The position numbers were made by a program, and so were the translations under genes. This document shows, piece by piece, positions 9,520 to 18,723 of a stretch of DNA of 47,889 nt (position 1 is its first letter; each line of letters begins with the position of its first letter). The notes under the pieces are model-generated. The model worked only from the letters and a program-made list of their open reading frames with translations. It ran no database searches and had not been told where the DNA came from. Source of the DNA: Chlamydiota bacterium (GTDB lineage: Bacteria > Chlamydiota > Chlamydiia > Chlamydiales > JABDDJ01); the NCBI GenBank assembly GCA_013287645.1, contig JABDDJ010000012.1, positions 1-47,889 of the forward strand, written 5' to 3'.

Positions 9520-11349
9520 ATGGCATCTTGGAAGCGCAACAGCCTAATTATCGTCATTTCCCTACTGATTGTCTTTTCAGGCTTGTATCTTGGGCGTGAT
9601 TTTCTAGTAGGAATAATCTTAGAAAAACATACCATGCGCACCTGTAGCAAACTTTTAGGCGGAGAATGCTCGTTTGTAAGCCGCAAAAGAGAAGGTAATG
9701 CCCTCACTCTCTATAACGTCACAGTCCATAAAGAGGGGATGGGAACTGCCCATGCGAAAGATCTCACAGTTTCCTGGGAATATGACTGGAGGGCCCCCTT
9801 TATCGTATTTGATGTCCAAGTCCACCATCTTGAGGGCGATGCAGGAATGCTGCCTCTATATGGCGTATGGAAAGCTGTCAAGCATGCAAGTTTACGCCGA
9901 GGTATACGCCTGAGAAGCTGGTCTTTTGAAGATGTAGCTCTAGATACCCCCACAGGCAAAACAACTCTTCCAAAAGCGATTCTACATGGAAACCAAGGCA
10001 ACGTTCAAGCGGAAGGGATATGTGAACTTCCTACCCAAGGAAAACTCATCCTCCATTCCAATTCTAAAACTGAGTGGGGTTTCCGTCTCGAATCAGCATC
10101 CATTCCTGAGGTCATTAACCTTTTAGGATGTATCCAGGGTTTAAAAACTACCTCCCTCCCAAAAAATCTAGAAGGAGAGATCACTGCAGAGGCTACTTAC
10201 ACACCTGCAGGATTAAAAGGAGATGTTTTTATTGAACGGCTTGTTTATGATAACGGTGCTCACGAGTTATCCAGAGCCTCTTTGCAGCTACAAGCCGATG
10301 CACATCTCAAAAATTGGAATATCAAAGGTAATTTTGGAACTTCTCCCCTATCCCTCGACATCCACTATACACTAGCTCATCCTCAACAATTGAAAGGCAC
10401 TTTTAAAGGTAAAAATATCCCCATTCTCGATCTGCTTCCTTTAGCAGGACTAAAAAACAGCCATTGGAATTATGACGGGACAGTCGATATAGATGGAGAG
10501 TTTGATACTAAAGGAATTTTTGCTACCCTTCAGCCAAAAATGGTTAAACTGCATCGAGGAGACGTAACTCTTCTTCTTGATACTACCGCTCACAATAACT
10601 CTGCAGCTAAGATATGGGTTGATTACTCCAAAGGTTTAGAACGTATCTGGCTAGACTTAAATCAAGCTCATCTCCTTCTTGGAAAGAGTGCAGACATCAC
10701 CGTTGATGCCAATCTAGAATTAGGAAAAAATTCCATTACGACCCGTAACTTACATGCCTGCTGTGGAGAATTAATGGTTGATGGAGAATTATTAACCAAT
10801 ACTTCACCCGATGGAAGTACATGGTTGATCGCACAAGAAAATGCGCTTCATATCGGAGCATGGAATATTGAAAAATTTATTTGGCAATTTGATCCAAAAA
10901 TGCAACTTGTTGATGTTAAAATCGCAGGAAATTCTGATGCAAAAGCCTTTCAGGATAATTTGAAAAGCCTTGGAATCATGAGTAAACACAATATTCAAAT
11001 TCCAGGAAAACTCAACGCCGAACTAACTTTCACAGCACCAAACACCCTTAATTTTAAAGGAAAACTCGATTCAGAACTGTTTACCGTCAACGGTAAAGTC
11101 CATGGAATACTCACAACCCCACATCGACTAGATCTTAAAACACTAGAAGCCTCTCTCGCATTTCCATTTTTAGGTAAAGTAGCAAAATACTCCCTCGCTG
11201 ATTCTTTAGAAGGCTCTTACATCGATTTTTCTGAACGCTATCTACAACTGCTTGGCCAAATCATACCCTCCGGAAAATCTGATAAAAATACAGCCGTCAA
11301 AGAATTCAAAATCTCTGGCCCCTGGAACCAGCTTGCGTATGAGGAATAA
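9520..11349 (+). CDS. AsmA/TamB-like membrane-anchored protein
   Basis: This 609-residue protein has one N-terminal membrane segment (about residues 7-26: NSLIIVISLLIVFSGLYLG) and then a long region with alternating short beta-strand-like segments and no catalytic motif. The pattern fits AsmA/YdbH/TamB-like envelope proteins, which span the periplasm and help move lipids or outer-membrane proteins. The segment ALTLYNVTVHKEGMGTAHAK (a membrane-proximal domain start) and later DGELLTNT and GKLDSELFTVNGKV are typical of the repeating strands. Assignment is from architecture only. The stop (TAA, 11347-11349) is followed directly by the TTG start of comF, so the two genes form a unit. It is divergent from dipZ across an 87-base gap. 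Confidence 0.6.
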   Translation: MASWKRNSLIIVISLLIVFSGLYLGRDFLVGIILEKHTMRTCSKLLGGECSFVSRKREGNALTLYNVTVHKEGMGTAHAKDLTVSWEYDWRAPFIVFDVQVHHLEGDAGMLPLYGVWKAVKHASLRRGIRLRSWSFEDVALDTPTGKTTLPKAILHGNQGNVQAEGICELPTQGKLILHSNSKTEWGFRLESASIPEVINLLGCIQGLKTTSLPKNLEGEITAEATYTPAGLKGDVFIERLVYDNGAHELSRASLQLQADAHLKNWNIKGNFGTSPLSLDIHYTLAHPQQLKGTFKGKNIPILDLLPLAGLKNSHWNYDGTVDIDGEFDTKGIFATLQPKMVKLHRGDVTLLLDTTAHNNSAAKIWVDYSKGLERIWLDLNQAHLLLGKSADITVDANLELGKNSITTRNLHACCGELMVDGELLTNTSPDGSTWLIAQENALHIGAWNIEKFIWQFDPKMQLVDVKIAGNSDAKAFQDNLKSLGIMSKHNIQIPGKLNAELTFTAPNTLNFKGKLDSELFTVNGKVHGILTTPHRLDLKTLEASLAFPFLGKVAKYSLADSLEGSYIDFSERYLQLLGQIIPSGKSDKNTAVKEFKISGPWNQLAYEE

Positions 11350-12063
11350 TTGTCTTGGCGATCTCTATGGGATTCCCTATGCTCCCTCTGCTTTCCCAGA
11401 ACCTGTCTTCACTGCAATAGCGCCAGCGTAAAAGACCAAGAACTCCTTTGTATGCCCTGTGGAATGCTGCTAGATCCTTTAGAAATACCCGATCGCTGCA
11501 CAACCTGTTTTAATCTTAAAGCTCCTGATAGGCCTTGTCTACTATGTCACCGAATTAAGATACCCTACAGAGCTATAGGAGCCGTCTTTGACTATGATGG
11601 GCCAGCCTCTTCCCTCATCAAACAACTTAAATATGGAAATCTAGACTACCTTGCCTCTCCCATGGGAGCCTACATGACGACTCAATTTATCGAGCTTAAC
11701 TGGCCACTTCCAGACCTTATCGTACCAGTTCCCATTGCTGCCCCCCACCTTATCTCCAGAGGTTTTAATCAAAGTCAATTACTTGCACAAACCATAAGCA
11801 CTCTTCTCCAAAGACCTCTAATGCTATGTCTAGGACGCTATGCAGGAAACTATAGCCAAGCTGGATTAAATCGGGAACAACGCATGGAGACTAAAAAAAA
11901 TACAATCACTTTGCTCACAAAAGAACAGGTTAAAAACCAGACTATCCTACTCATCGACGATGTAATGACAACAGGAAACACCCTGAGAAATTGTGCCAAA
12001 GTTCTACAGCAAGGCTCTCCCAAAGAAGTGTTTGTCCTCACCTTTTGCAAAGCTAAAACTTAA
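11350..12063 (+). CDS. comF: ComF-family phosphoribosyltransferase-like protein
   Basis: A 237-residue protein with a TTG start right after the stop of the preceding gene. The N-terminus has a zinc-ribbon arrangement of cysteine pairs (CFPRTCLHC, CMPCG, CTTC, CLLC), and the C-terminal half is a type I phosphoribosyltransferase fold: PVPIAAPHLISRGFNQSQLL near residue 125 and the PRPP loop ILLIDDVMTTGNTL near residue 198. ComF proteins are required for DNA uptake in naturally competent bacteria, but most homologues are not tested and may have another role. The 3' end lies inside an inverted repeat that begins in the stop codon. Confidence 0.88.
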   Translation: MSWRSLWDSLCSLCFPRTCLHCNSASVKDQELLCMPCGMLLDPLEIPDRCTTCFNLKAPDRPCLLCHRIKIPYRAIGAVFDYDGPASSLIKQLKYGNLDYLASPMGAYMTTQFIELNWPLPDLIVPVPIAAPHLISRGFNQSQLLAQTISTLLQRPLMLCLGRYAGNYSQAGLNREQRMETKKNTITLLTKEQVKNQTILLIDDVMTTGNTLRNCAKVLQQGSPKEVFVLTFCKAKT

Positions 12064-12135
12064 ATTAAACGCAAAGGCGCAAAGGCGCAAAGAAAGTGAT
12101 ACATCTTTGCGCCTTTGCGCCTTTGCGTTTAATTT
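12062..12135. repeat. GCAAAG palindromic repeat, copy 1 (perfect 31-bp arms)
   Basis: Arms at 12062-12092 and 12105-12135 are perfect reverse complements, separated by a 12-base loop. Each arm carries three CGCAAAG units in an 8-base period next to TTAAA. The repeat starts inside the comF stop codon and ends 12 bases before the dnaA stop, between two convergent genes. The hairpin would form in both transcripts, so a bidirectional terminator is the likely role. Related copies lie at 17321, 18724, 26344, 27558 and 42737. Confidence 0.92.
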
Positions 12136-12147
12136 ATTCTTGAAAAC

Positions 12148-13500
12148 TTAACCCACAAGCTGCCTTTCGACCATGCTTACCTGCCTACGCAATGTATCAT
12201 TCTCTGCAAGCTTCTTCTCTATAGTCTTACATGCATGCAGCAGTGTCGAATGAGTCTTTCCAAACACAGAACCCAAAGACTGCAGCGAACCATTAATAAA
12301 CTTACAAGCCAGATACATGGCCACTTGACGTGGTAATGCCACCTCTTTAATGCGTGATGTTCCTTTCAAATCACTCACCCTCACTTGGAAGAAAGACGCC
12401 ACCTGTTTAAGAATCGTCTCAACAGACACATCTTTACCTGGAATATGCTGTAGCATCTCTTTTAAGGCCATCGCCACCAGATCTTCAGTGATTGCTAGAT
12501 TCATCAAACGGCTATGAGCACAGAGCTTATTGATAGCTCCCTCCAATTGGCGGATATTACTATAGATATGCTCTGCTATGTAAAAGGCGACATTTTGCGG
12601 AATTTCTATTCCTTTATTGCGCGCCTTATGTTGAAGAATAGCCACTCGTGTTTCCAATTCGGGAATGCCAATATGCGCCACAAGTCCCCACTCCATACGA
12701 GCAATCATTCTCTCTGACAACTTCAATTGCGATGGAGGCTTATCACTAGTAATAACGATCTGTTTTTTCTGGTTAATCAAAGTTTCAAAAGTATGACAAA
12801 ACTCTTCTTCAAAATTTAAACGGTTCTGCAAAAATTGAATATCGTCCACTAACAGAACATCGATATCAGAACGATAAAAACGCTTCATCTTTTCCACAGA
12901 CTTATTACGGAGATTATCCACTAACTCATTGATAAAGCCCTCTGTCGTAATTGACTGCACACGCAAATGCTTATGATGCTCGCGTATATAATGACCAATA
13001 CTATGGAGTATGTGGGTCTTTCCCAAGCCTACTCCTCCATGAATAAAGAGGGGATTATAGGAATGGCCCGGACGTGCTGCGACTCCCATCGCTGCAGATT
13101 TAACAAACTGGTTAGTGGGGCCTTCAATAAATGTTTCGAACCGATAAAGGGCGTTCAACGAAGTCTCATTTTGCCCTGTCTTTTGTGTATTTTTTGGAGT
13201 TGCAGGAGTTGAAGAAGTCTCTGTATGAATCAATGGAGCAGGGTTTTCGGAAGCCACCACGAATTGAATACTAGGCTCTCCTTTAGCATTAACCGGCAGA
13301 AATACAACCAAGTCTTTTGCGTAGTTCGAAAGCAGATATTCTTTAACGAAGATATTAGGGATCTCTAAGGTGATTCCTTGGTCGGTTGCCTCGAGAACTC
13401 TAATAGGTGCAAGCCAATTACCGAAAGCGGTCACGGAGCAATGCTTTTTAGCAAACTCCAAGAACTGAATCCAAGCCTCTCGTGTGTCGCAAGCAAGCAT
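12148..13500 (-). CDS. dnaA: Chromosomal replication initiator protein DnaA
   Basis: This 450-residue protein has all DnaA domains: an N-terminal oligomerisation domain (about residues 1-75), a short linker rich in Thr/Pro/Asn, an AAA+ domain with Walker [10 protein letters not shown] near residue 155 and Walker [11 protein letters not shown], and a C-terminal DNA-binding domain from about 340. The DNA-binding signature reads [14 protein letters not shown], a variant of the common GGRDHTTVLHA; chlamydial DnaA proteins also vary here. It binds the origin and opens it. dnaN and recF are not next to it, and chlamydiae carry two dnaA genes, so this window does not by itself mark the origin. It faces comF and is divergent from gspD. 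Confidence 0.95.
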   Translation of the reverse strand: MLACDTREAWIQFLEFAKKHCSVTAFGNWLAPIRVLEATDQGITLEIPNIFVKEYLLSNYAKDLVVFLPVNAKGEPSIQFVVASENPAPLIHTETSSTPATPKNTQKTGQNETSLNALYRFETFIEGPTNQFVKSAAMGVAARPGHSYNPLFIHGGVGLGKTHILHSIGHYIREHHKHLRVQSITTEGFINELVDNLRNKSVEKMKRFYRSDIDVLLVDDIQFLQNRLNFEEEFCHTFETLINQKKQIVITSDKPPSQLKLSERMIARMEWGLVAHIGIPELETRVAILQHKARNKGIEIPQNVAFYIAEHIYSNIRQLEGAINKLCAHSRLMNLAITEDLVAMALKEMLQHIPGKDVSVETILKQVASFFQVRVSDLKGTSRIKEVALPRQVAMYLACKFINGSLQSLGSVFGKTHSTLLHACKTIEKKLAENDTLRRQVSMVERQLVG

Positions 13501-13850
13501 AAGTGTTATTCCTTATTCTGTAGTGTTATCGGGCGCGGCCATCATGCCACACAATACCGTTTTGTGTAACGAAAAAGTTATGAACAACCTTTCCACAGTG
13601 CGTTTTGGGGGCGTTATGGTGGCCGAATGTAACAGTTGGTTTGAATGGTTGCAAGCAATTTTGTCTTAAATGGAGTTTATTTGTGATAACCCACTGATTT
13701 TCAAGATCAGTCAAAATGAAAAATGGCAGATACCCCTAAATTCTTTGCTAACTTCTTGTTTTATGCATTTTTTGTTTGGTGCTAAATAGCAGACTATGAA
13801 ATAAGAAGTAGTTTTAGGTAATTCGCAATACTTAATTGATTAAGCACTAC
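13501..13850. other. 350-base divergent intergenic region, dnaA / gspD
   Basis: No credible gene is seen; the short open frames here are overlapping shadows. The region is AT-rich towards gspD. I looked for DnaA boxes (TTATNCACA) and found only degenerate matches, for example GTTACACAA read from the minus strand near 13562 and a similar one near 13682, so I do not call an origin. It must hold the promoters of both flanking genes. Confidence 0.5.
13772..13800 (+). promoter_or_regulatory. Possible sigma-66/70 promoter for gspD
   Basis: TTGTTT at 13772-13777 and TATGAA at 13795-13800 are separated by 17 bases, about 50 bases before the ATG at 13851. The match to consensus is moderate only. Confidence 0.3.
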
Positions 13851-16800
13851 ATGATTACAGCTTTTTTTCGCAGTGTATATAAAGGATTTTGTGCTACAGC
13901 TTACGTTGGCATTTTAGCCCTCACTACATTATCTGCAGCTGAAGGGGATGCGCTCTACGACGTCGACTGGAGTCAAATTGATGACAAAATCGATCCAAAT
14001 CTTTTTCTCTCTCCAGAACCACTTGATCGACAATTTCGTAAATCTCTAATTGGAAATCAGTCTAACTATTCAGATCAAGGTGGCGCCTCCGTTGAAACTA
14101 GAGCTGTCAAGCCCTCCACGCTCGCTACAACTCAAAAAAGAACTCTTGATGGCGCTTCTGTTGCAGCCATACCCGTTTTTTCCGAAAGCCCTACACAAAA
14201 ATCTTCCCTAAAGAGAATTGGAGCTAATGAAAAACCTCTTTCTCATTCAGATAATACACTCGCTCAAGCCAATTTCCAATTGGGTGCCCAGCAACCTGCA
14301 CCGCTGCAACCAGTACCACAATCTAAACGCCCCACCCAACCTCCCGTATCTATCAACTTCAATAACGTAGCTGTCACCGAATACATTCGGTTTGTCAGCC
14401 GATTGGCAAATAAAAATTTTATTTATGATGAAAATGACCTGCTCTTTAATGTCACCATCGTTTCTGAACAACCTGTTACGATCGATGAGATCATGTCTGC
14501 TCTCCTCCAAGTCCTACGCATCCATGACCTATCCATCATCGAAGAAGGGGATGACTATCTCATTCATAGAAACCCTGCTGTAAAAACCCTGCCCAACGTC
14601 GTCATCGATAATTATGGTGTACCTCCTATCTTTCCTTCTGAAGCAGAAATCATTACTCAAGTAATCCAACTCAATACCCTCGATGCTAACACCGCTCAAA
14701 ATGTGATCAGCAGCATGATGTCTGCACGAGGCATTGTAGAAGTATTTCGCGACTCCAACCACATGGTCATCAGCGACTTTGCTACCAATGTCCATCAGAT
14801 TGCTCAAATCCTAAAAGGCGTTGATGCACCTGCCAGCAGCGTAACTGTCGGACAGTATGTTGTCAGAAACACATCTATAGACATTCTGATTGAGCTGCTT
14901 AAAGAAATCATGCGCCCCATCGCTAAGGAACAGCCCTTCACTTTAATCCCTCAAGGCGCTTCCAATAGCATATTTATCATGACTACTCCCTTCCTCATGG
15001 AACGGGCTCTACCTATCCTCTATCGTCTCGACCAGGTTGATGCTACCACAGGTGTCTTTGACCTACGTGACATGCAATTCCTTAACTACGACTCCTGGAA
15101 AAATGCCATTCATACTCCTGAAGGCGGATTCCCCTCTGGCTTCGGTCCTGGTGGTGCTGGCGGACCTGGTGGACTCGCCGGAGGTGCTCTCGGTGGCGCT
15201 GGCGCCCTTGGTGAAGGCTTCCTGCAAGGCTTAAAAGGACATTGGCAGCTTGACAACCGCGGCAGATGGATTTTCCACCCAGGCTTACTTGAAGGCTCTC
15301 CTGGCTCCTTTAGCAACCCATTCATCCCAGGATTAAGAGGTTCCATAGCCACTCCTGGCGCTCCGCCCGTTCCATACGAATACACTATGCGTGGACAAGC
15401 AGCCGCTGCAGCTCGACGAGCAGCAGGAGTAGGTGCTGGTCAAGCTCTTCCAGGAGCCGCTGGAGCACCTCTTTTGCAAGGCCCTGAAACAACGCCTCTG
15501 GGAGCTGTGTTGGGTAGTATTTCAGCTGCTACTGGAACTCCGCCGCCTATTTTAACTGGAGCTGCTGGCGCAGTTGGAGTAGAAAGTGCCGTCCTTCGTG
15601 CACCAGTGATTATCCCGCCAGAACTTGTTACTCCAGGATCTGTACAAGTTCCTCCTCCTGAAGGGTACTGGCGTGTAGATCAGCAAGGTAGCTGGTTCTT
15701 TCAACCAGGTAAGCCTCCTGAAGCACCCTCAGGTCCAGTACCTCCAGGCGGTCTGCCTCCAAGTTCCGTTGTGCCTGAAGGAGAACTCGTTGGACCAAGA
15801 GGACAGTGGATGGTCGACGATCAGGGATTGTGGATTTTCGAACTCGCACCAGGCGACTCCATATTCTCAAGTCAAAAAGCACGCTTTGGACGTTTGAATC
15901 CAAATCTTCCAGTCGGTTTTGTCGAGAGGACCAAATTTATGGTCTATAAACTCCAATTCCGTAAAGCTGATGCCGTTGAAGAAGCCATTAAAAAGATCGG
16001 CTTAAGCTTGATTGATTCAGAAGCTATTAATGCAGCCTTTATCGCAACGATTAATAGCGTTCAGGCACTCCTAGAGTCCAACTCAATGGTCATCAGCGGA
16101 CCTCCAGAAGAGATCGATAAAGTCGCAGAACTCATTGCAGAAATTGATCAGCCTTTGCGCCAAGTATTTATTGAAATGCTTATCCTCGATACGACTGTCG
16201 ATGATTCCTTAAATTATGGCGTCAACTGGATTACCCGCTTTGGTGGCGGAAATACTGTCGGAGCTCAAGGATTTGTTGCTGGAGCTTCCAACTTAGGCAC
16301 CGTTTTGAATACGACAGGACTTGTGACAGCCAACGGCGTTGTTACAGCTGCATCACCCGATCCAACCAATATTGTTAGCGCACCGGGATATACCTTGGGA
16401 ATTATAGGTCAACATATCATTCACAAGGCCTTCGGTTTAGAGTTCAATTCAATCGGTGCGCTTGTCAACGCTTTGCATGAGAAAAATACTGCAAATATTA
16501 TTTTGAATCCTAAGATCTTAACCGAAGATGGTATACCCGCAGAAATATTCGTCGGTATCAATACTCAATTCCGAACACAGTCCGTCGCTAACGATCAAGG
16601 TAGCGTTATCACCAGTAACTTTGAATTCCGCGATATCGGCACCCGCTTAACTGTTACACCCACTCTTGGACCCAGTAACATCATCACTTTAGACATTAGC
16701 GAAGAGGTCAGTAACGTCATTACTAACCCTGTCTCAGGAGGCAACGCCGGTGGTGGAACAGGCGGAAGTGCGCTACTCAGCGACCAGGGTGCTGGACCTA

Positions 16801-17306
16801 CCACAAGTAAAAACACCACTAAAACAAAAGTCCATGTACCTGACGGATTTTTCTTAGTCATGAGCGGTATGATCCAAGAAGATGACAGCAGATTACGTGA
16901 TCAGGTGCCTTGTTTAGGAGGAATACCACTCCTTGGAGGACTCTTCAGCTTCGTGAGAAATGTAGATTCAAAACGAAATTTGATGATCTTCATTCGTCCA
17001 AAGCTGATTGATACTGAAGAAGAGATGGTTACATTAACTCGCCGTCAGCAAGACATCTACAAGGTCAAACGCAGAAACAAACCGATGTGGAGACATGAAG
17101 TCGACGGTGCTATTGACTTCCTTAACATGGAAGACTACCTCGATTGCGGTAAGCCAGATCTGATGGAATTCGAATACAACATCGGAGATGAAGCAGCACG
17201 AGTTACAGAAACCGCACCCGGAAATCAGCCCGAATGCTGCCGCCCACGAAAGTATGGTCCAAATAAAAAGACCTGTGCGAAACCTCGAAGCCGACGCTGC
17301 CGCTAG
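13851..17306 (+). CDS. gspD: Type II secretion secretin GspD with large Gly/Pro-rich insert
   Basis: I chose the ATG at 13851 (1151 residues) over the TTG at 13836 because the signal peptide then starts cleanly (MITAFFRSVYKGFCATAYVG, cleavage after LSAA). Residues about 160-245 form the N0 domain (VSINFNNVAVTEYIRFVSRL), N1-type domains follow, and the secretin pore lies at about 760-1060, ending with PLLGGLFSF and RNLMIFIRPKLID. Between about residues 421 and 680 there is an insert of some 260 residues, rich in Gly, Pro and Ala, holding three copies of a WxxDxxGxWxF motif at 463-478, 604-619 and 650-664. The last 30 residues are rich in Cys and Arg. It would form the outer-membrane channel for folded proteins. 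gspE, gspF and gspG are not adjacent. The stop is 2 bases before the next gene. Confidence 0.93.
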   Translation: MITAFFRSVYKGFCATAYVGILALTTLSAAEGDALYDVDWSQIDDKIDPNLFLSPEPLDRQFRKSLIGNQSNYSDQGGASVETRAVKPSTLATTQKRTLDGASVAAIPVFSESPTQKSSLKRIGANEKPLSHSDNTLAQANFQLGAQQPAPLQPVPQSKRPTQPPVSINFNNVAVTEYIRFVSRLANKNFIYDENDLLFNVTIVSEQPVTIDEIMSALLQVLRIHDLSIIEEGDDYLIHRNPAVKTLPNVVIDNYGVPPIFPSEAEIITQVIQLNTLDANTAQNVISSMMSARGIVEVFRDSNHMVISDFATNVHQIAQILKGVDAPASSVTVGQYVVRNTSIDILIELLKEIMRPIAKEQPFTLIPQGASNSIFIMTTPFLMERALPILYRLDQVDATTGVFDLRDMQFLNYDSWKNAIHTPEGGFPSGFGPGGAGGPGGLAGGALGGAGALGEGFLQGLKGHWQLDNRGRWIFHPGLLEGSPGSFSNPFIPGLRGSIATPGAPPVPYEYTMRGQAAAAARRAAGVGAGQALPGAAGAPLLQGPETTPLGAVLGSISAATGTPPPILTGAAGAVGVESAVLRAPVIIPPELVTPGSVQVPPPEGYWRVDQQGSWFFQPGKPPEAPSGPVPPGGLPPSSVVPEGELVGPRGQWMVDDQGLWIFELAPGDSIFSSQKARFGRLNPNLPVGFVERTKFMVYKLQFRKADAVEEAIKKIGLSLIDSEAINAAFIATINSVQALLESNSMVISGPPEEIDKVAELIAEIDQPLRQVFIEMLILDTTVDDSLNYGVNWITRFGGGNTVGAQGFVAGASNLGTVLNTTGLVTANGVVTAASPDPTNIVSAPGYTLGIIGQHIIHKAFGLEFNSIGALVNALHEKNTANIILNPKILTEDGIPAEIFVGINTQFRTQSVANDQGSVITSNFEFRDIGTRLTVTPTLGPSNIITLDISEEVSNVITNPVSGGNAGGGTGGSALLSDQGAGPTTSKNTTKTKVHVPDGFFLVMSGMIQEDDSRLRDQVPCLGGIPLLGGLFSFVRNVDSKRNLMIFIRPKLIDTEEEMVTLTRRQQDIYKVKRRNKPMWRHEVDGAIDFLNMEDYLDCGKPDLMEFEYNIGDEAARVTETAPGNQPECCRPRKYGPNKKTCAKPRSRRCR

Positions 17307-17308
17307 AA

Positions 17309-18325
17309 ATGATTAATCCAAAGACGCAAAGGCGCAATGACGCAAAGGAACAAAGAGTTTTCACTGTTCCTTTGCTTCTTTGCGCCTTTGCGTTTATTCT
17401 TTCACTAACTATGACGAGCTGTAGCACTTATAGCTATGTTCTAGAGCCCGATATCACTTATATCCCTCAAGAACAGCATATATCCAGCCTTCCCTCTGCC
17501 TTTCCAGAACTCACCTCCGATGAATATGCAGAGGATTGGGGTAAAGAGCTATATATTGGACAAGTCTTAGGCTCAGAACTAGACCTCTACCGCTCAACAA
17601 CTTCTTTTAAACGCGCACAGATCTTACTTACAGATGATGCGGACTCTCTGCGTGATCTACAAATTGATTATGGCCTCTTTTTGGGTTATTACTTAGGCGG
17701 ACGCTATCAAGAAGCTCTAAATGTATTTGAAAATAGTGATTTGCCTATGGTTTTGGTAGAATTTCCTGCCATCCAAGAGCTACTCATCGCTCTCTTTGAC
17801 AGCTATATGAAAACCGAACAGTATGCAAAAGCATTCCGTACATTAGAGTTAGTCGATATGTATGAGGATGATTTAGGAACTCGCCTGCGTGTTGGAGATA
17901 GCATCATTCTAGGAGATCTCTGCACTGCACAAAATCTAGGGTACTCTCTCAGATGGGGATCAGAACTCGTTTATGAGCTATCCAGAGACTATAATTGTCA
18001 AAAATTATCTATAGGCACAGCACAAGCACTCAATGCCATACTTCCTGGCGCAGGCTATCTTTATGTAGGCCAAAAAAGAGCCGCGCTCACCTCATTAGTT
18101 TTAAACACACTATTTACTGCTGCCGCCTATTCCTTTTTTCATAAAGGATACTGGGCTGCTGGTGCTATCACAGCTAGTCTTGAGCTAGGATGGTATTTTG
18201 GAGGCATTAATGGTGCAGGACTTGCTGCCAAAACCTATAATGAATGTCGTTACAATACTTTAGGTAAAGAAACCATGATTAGAGGACAGTTTTTTCCTGT
18301 TCTCCTTTTCCAAACGGCATTCTGA
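17309..18325 (+). CDS. Lipoprotein whose signal peptide is encoded by an intergenic-type repeat
   Basis: The 338-residue protein begins MINPKTQRRNDAKEQR, then a hydrophobic core (VPLLLCAFAFILSL) and the lipobox MTSC with Cys38, so it should be a lipid-anchored envelope protein. Residues 5-15 and 20-30 are encoded by the two arms of a GCAAAG-family palindrome (17321-17396). The middle (about 60-230) is helical and looks TPR-like (YQEALNVFENSD, QYAKAFRTLELVD). The C-terminal part has LPGAGYLYVGQKRAALTSL and further hydrophobic segments ending GGINGAGLAAKTYNE, a glycine-rich membrane pattern seen in proteins found next to YidD. It starts 2 bases after gspD and overlaps the YidD-like gene by one base. 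Exact function unknown. The only other in-frame Met nearby (Met35) would remove the signal peptide. Confidence 0.8.
   Translation: MINPKTQRRNDAKEQRVFTVPLLLCAFAFILSLTMTSCSTYSYVLEPDITYIPQEQHISSLPSAFPELTSDEYAEDWGKELYIGQVLGSELDLYRSTTSFKRAQILLTDDADSLRDLQIDYGLFLGYYLGGRYQEALNVFENSDLPMVLVEFPAIQELLIALFDSYMKTEQYAKAFRTLELVDMYEDDLGTRLRVGDSIILGDLCTAQNLGYSLRWGSELVYELSRDYNCQKLSIGTAQALNAILPGAGYLYVGQKRAALTSLVLNTLFTAAAYSFFHKGYWAAGAITASLELGWYFGGINGAGLAAKTYNECRYNTLGKETMIRGQFFPVLLFQTAF
17321..17396. repeat. GCAAAG palindromic repeat, copy 2, inside a coding region
   Basis: Arms at 17321-17352 and 17365-17396 are imperfect reverse complements (units GACGCAAAGGCGCAA and TTGCGCCTTTGCGTTTA), with a 12-base loop. Unlike the other copies it lies within a gene, between codons 5 and 30 of the lipoprotein at 17309. 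Its mismatches may reflect selection on the encoded signal peptide. Confidence 0.85.
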
Positions 18326-18705
18326 TGAAGAGCATCTGGATTATTTTTATCCTTCCCATCGGACTCTTATTTGGAGAGATGCCTTGGGGAAAAGACGCTG
18401 GTCTAGCCTACTGGCAACCCAACCAAGAATGTTCTTGCTCTCCATCCTGCTGCGATCCACTTGCAGAGCTTGGAATCCGTCTCATCCGCTTTCATAAAGA
18501 ATGCATCTCCAAAGCGGATGGACCACGCAGCAACTTCATACCTAACAGCTCTCAATACACTCTCGATGCGATGCGCAAATATGGCTTTTTTCACGGTGTC
18601 ATCCGAGGCTGTGACAGATTAATGCGCGAAAATTCCGAAGAATGGATCTATCCAATTACTAAAGATGCTTATGGACACTGCATCAAATCCGATCCTCTTA
18701 AATAA
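18325..18705 (+). CDS. Divergent YidD-like protein with signal peptide
   Basis: A 126-residue protein beginning with a signal peptide or membrane anchor (MKSIWIIFILPIGLLFGEMP). The core NFIPNSSQYTLDAMRKYGFF, then HGVIRGCDRLMREN, matches the YidD family pattern (FxPxCSxYxxxAxxxxG followed by a short helix with Arg). The usual central Cys is Ser here, and an extra Cys cluster CSCSPSCC comes before the core. YidD proteins assist membrane protein insertion with YidC/Sec; they normally lack a signal peptide, so this form may act at the periplasmic side. The start codon overlaps the stop of the upstream lipoprotein gene (TGATG), suggesting translational coupling and a shared role. No yidC is in the window. 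Confidence 0.65.
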   Translation: MKSIWIIFILPIGLLFGEMPWGKDAGLAYWQPNQECSCSPSCCDPLAELGIRLIRFHKECISKADGPRSNFIPNSSQYTLDAMRKYGFFHGVIRGCDRLMRENSEEWIYPITKDAYGHCIKSDPLK

Positions 18706-18723
18706 TATTTCTTAACCCGCTAA

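Noticed and set aside
13501..13850. Possible replication origin beside dnaA
   Set aside because: Only degenerate DnaA-box-like sequences are seen, there is no cluster of TTATNCACA, and dnaN/recF are absent.
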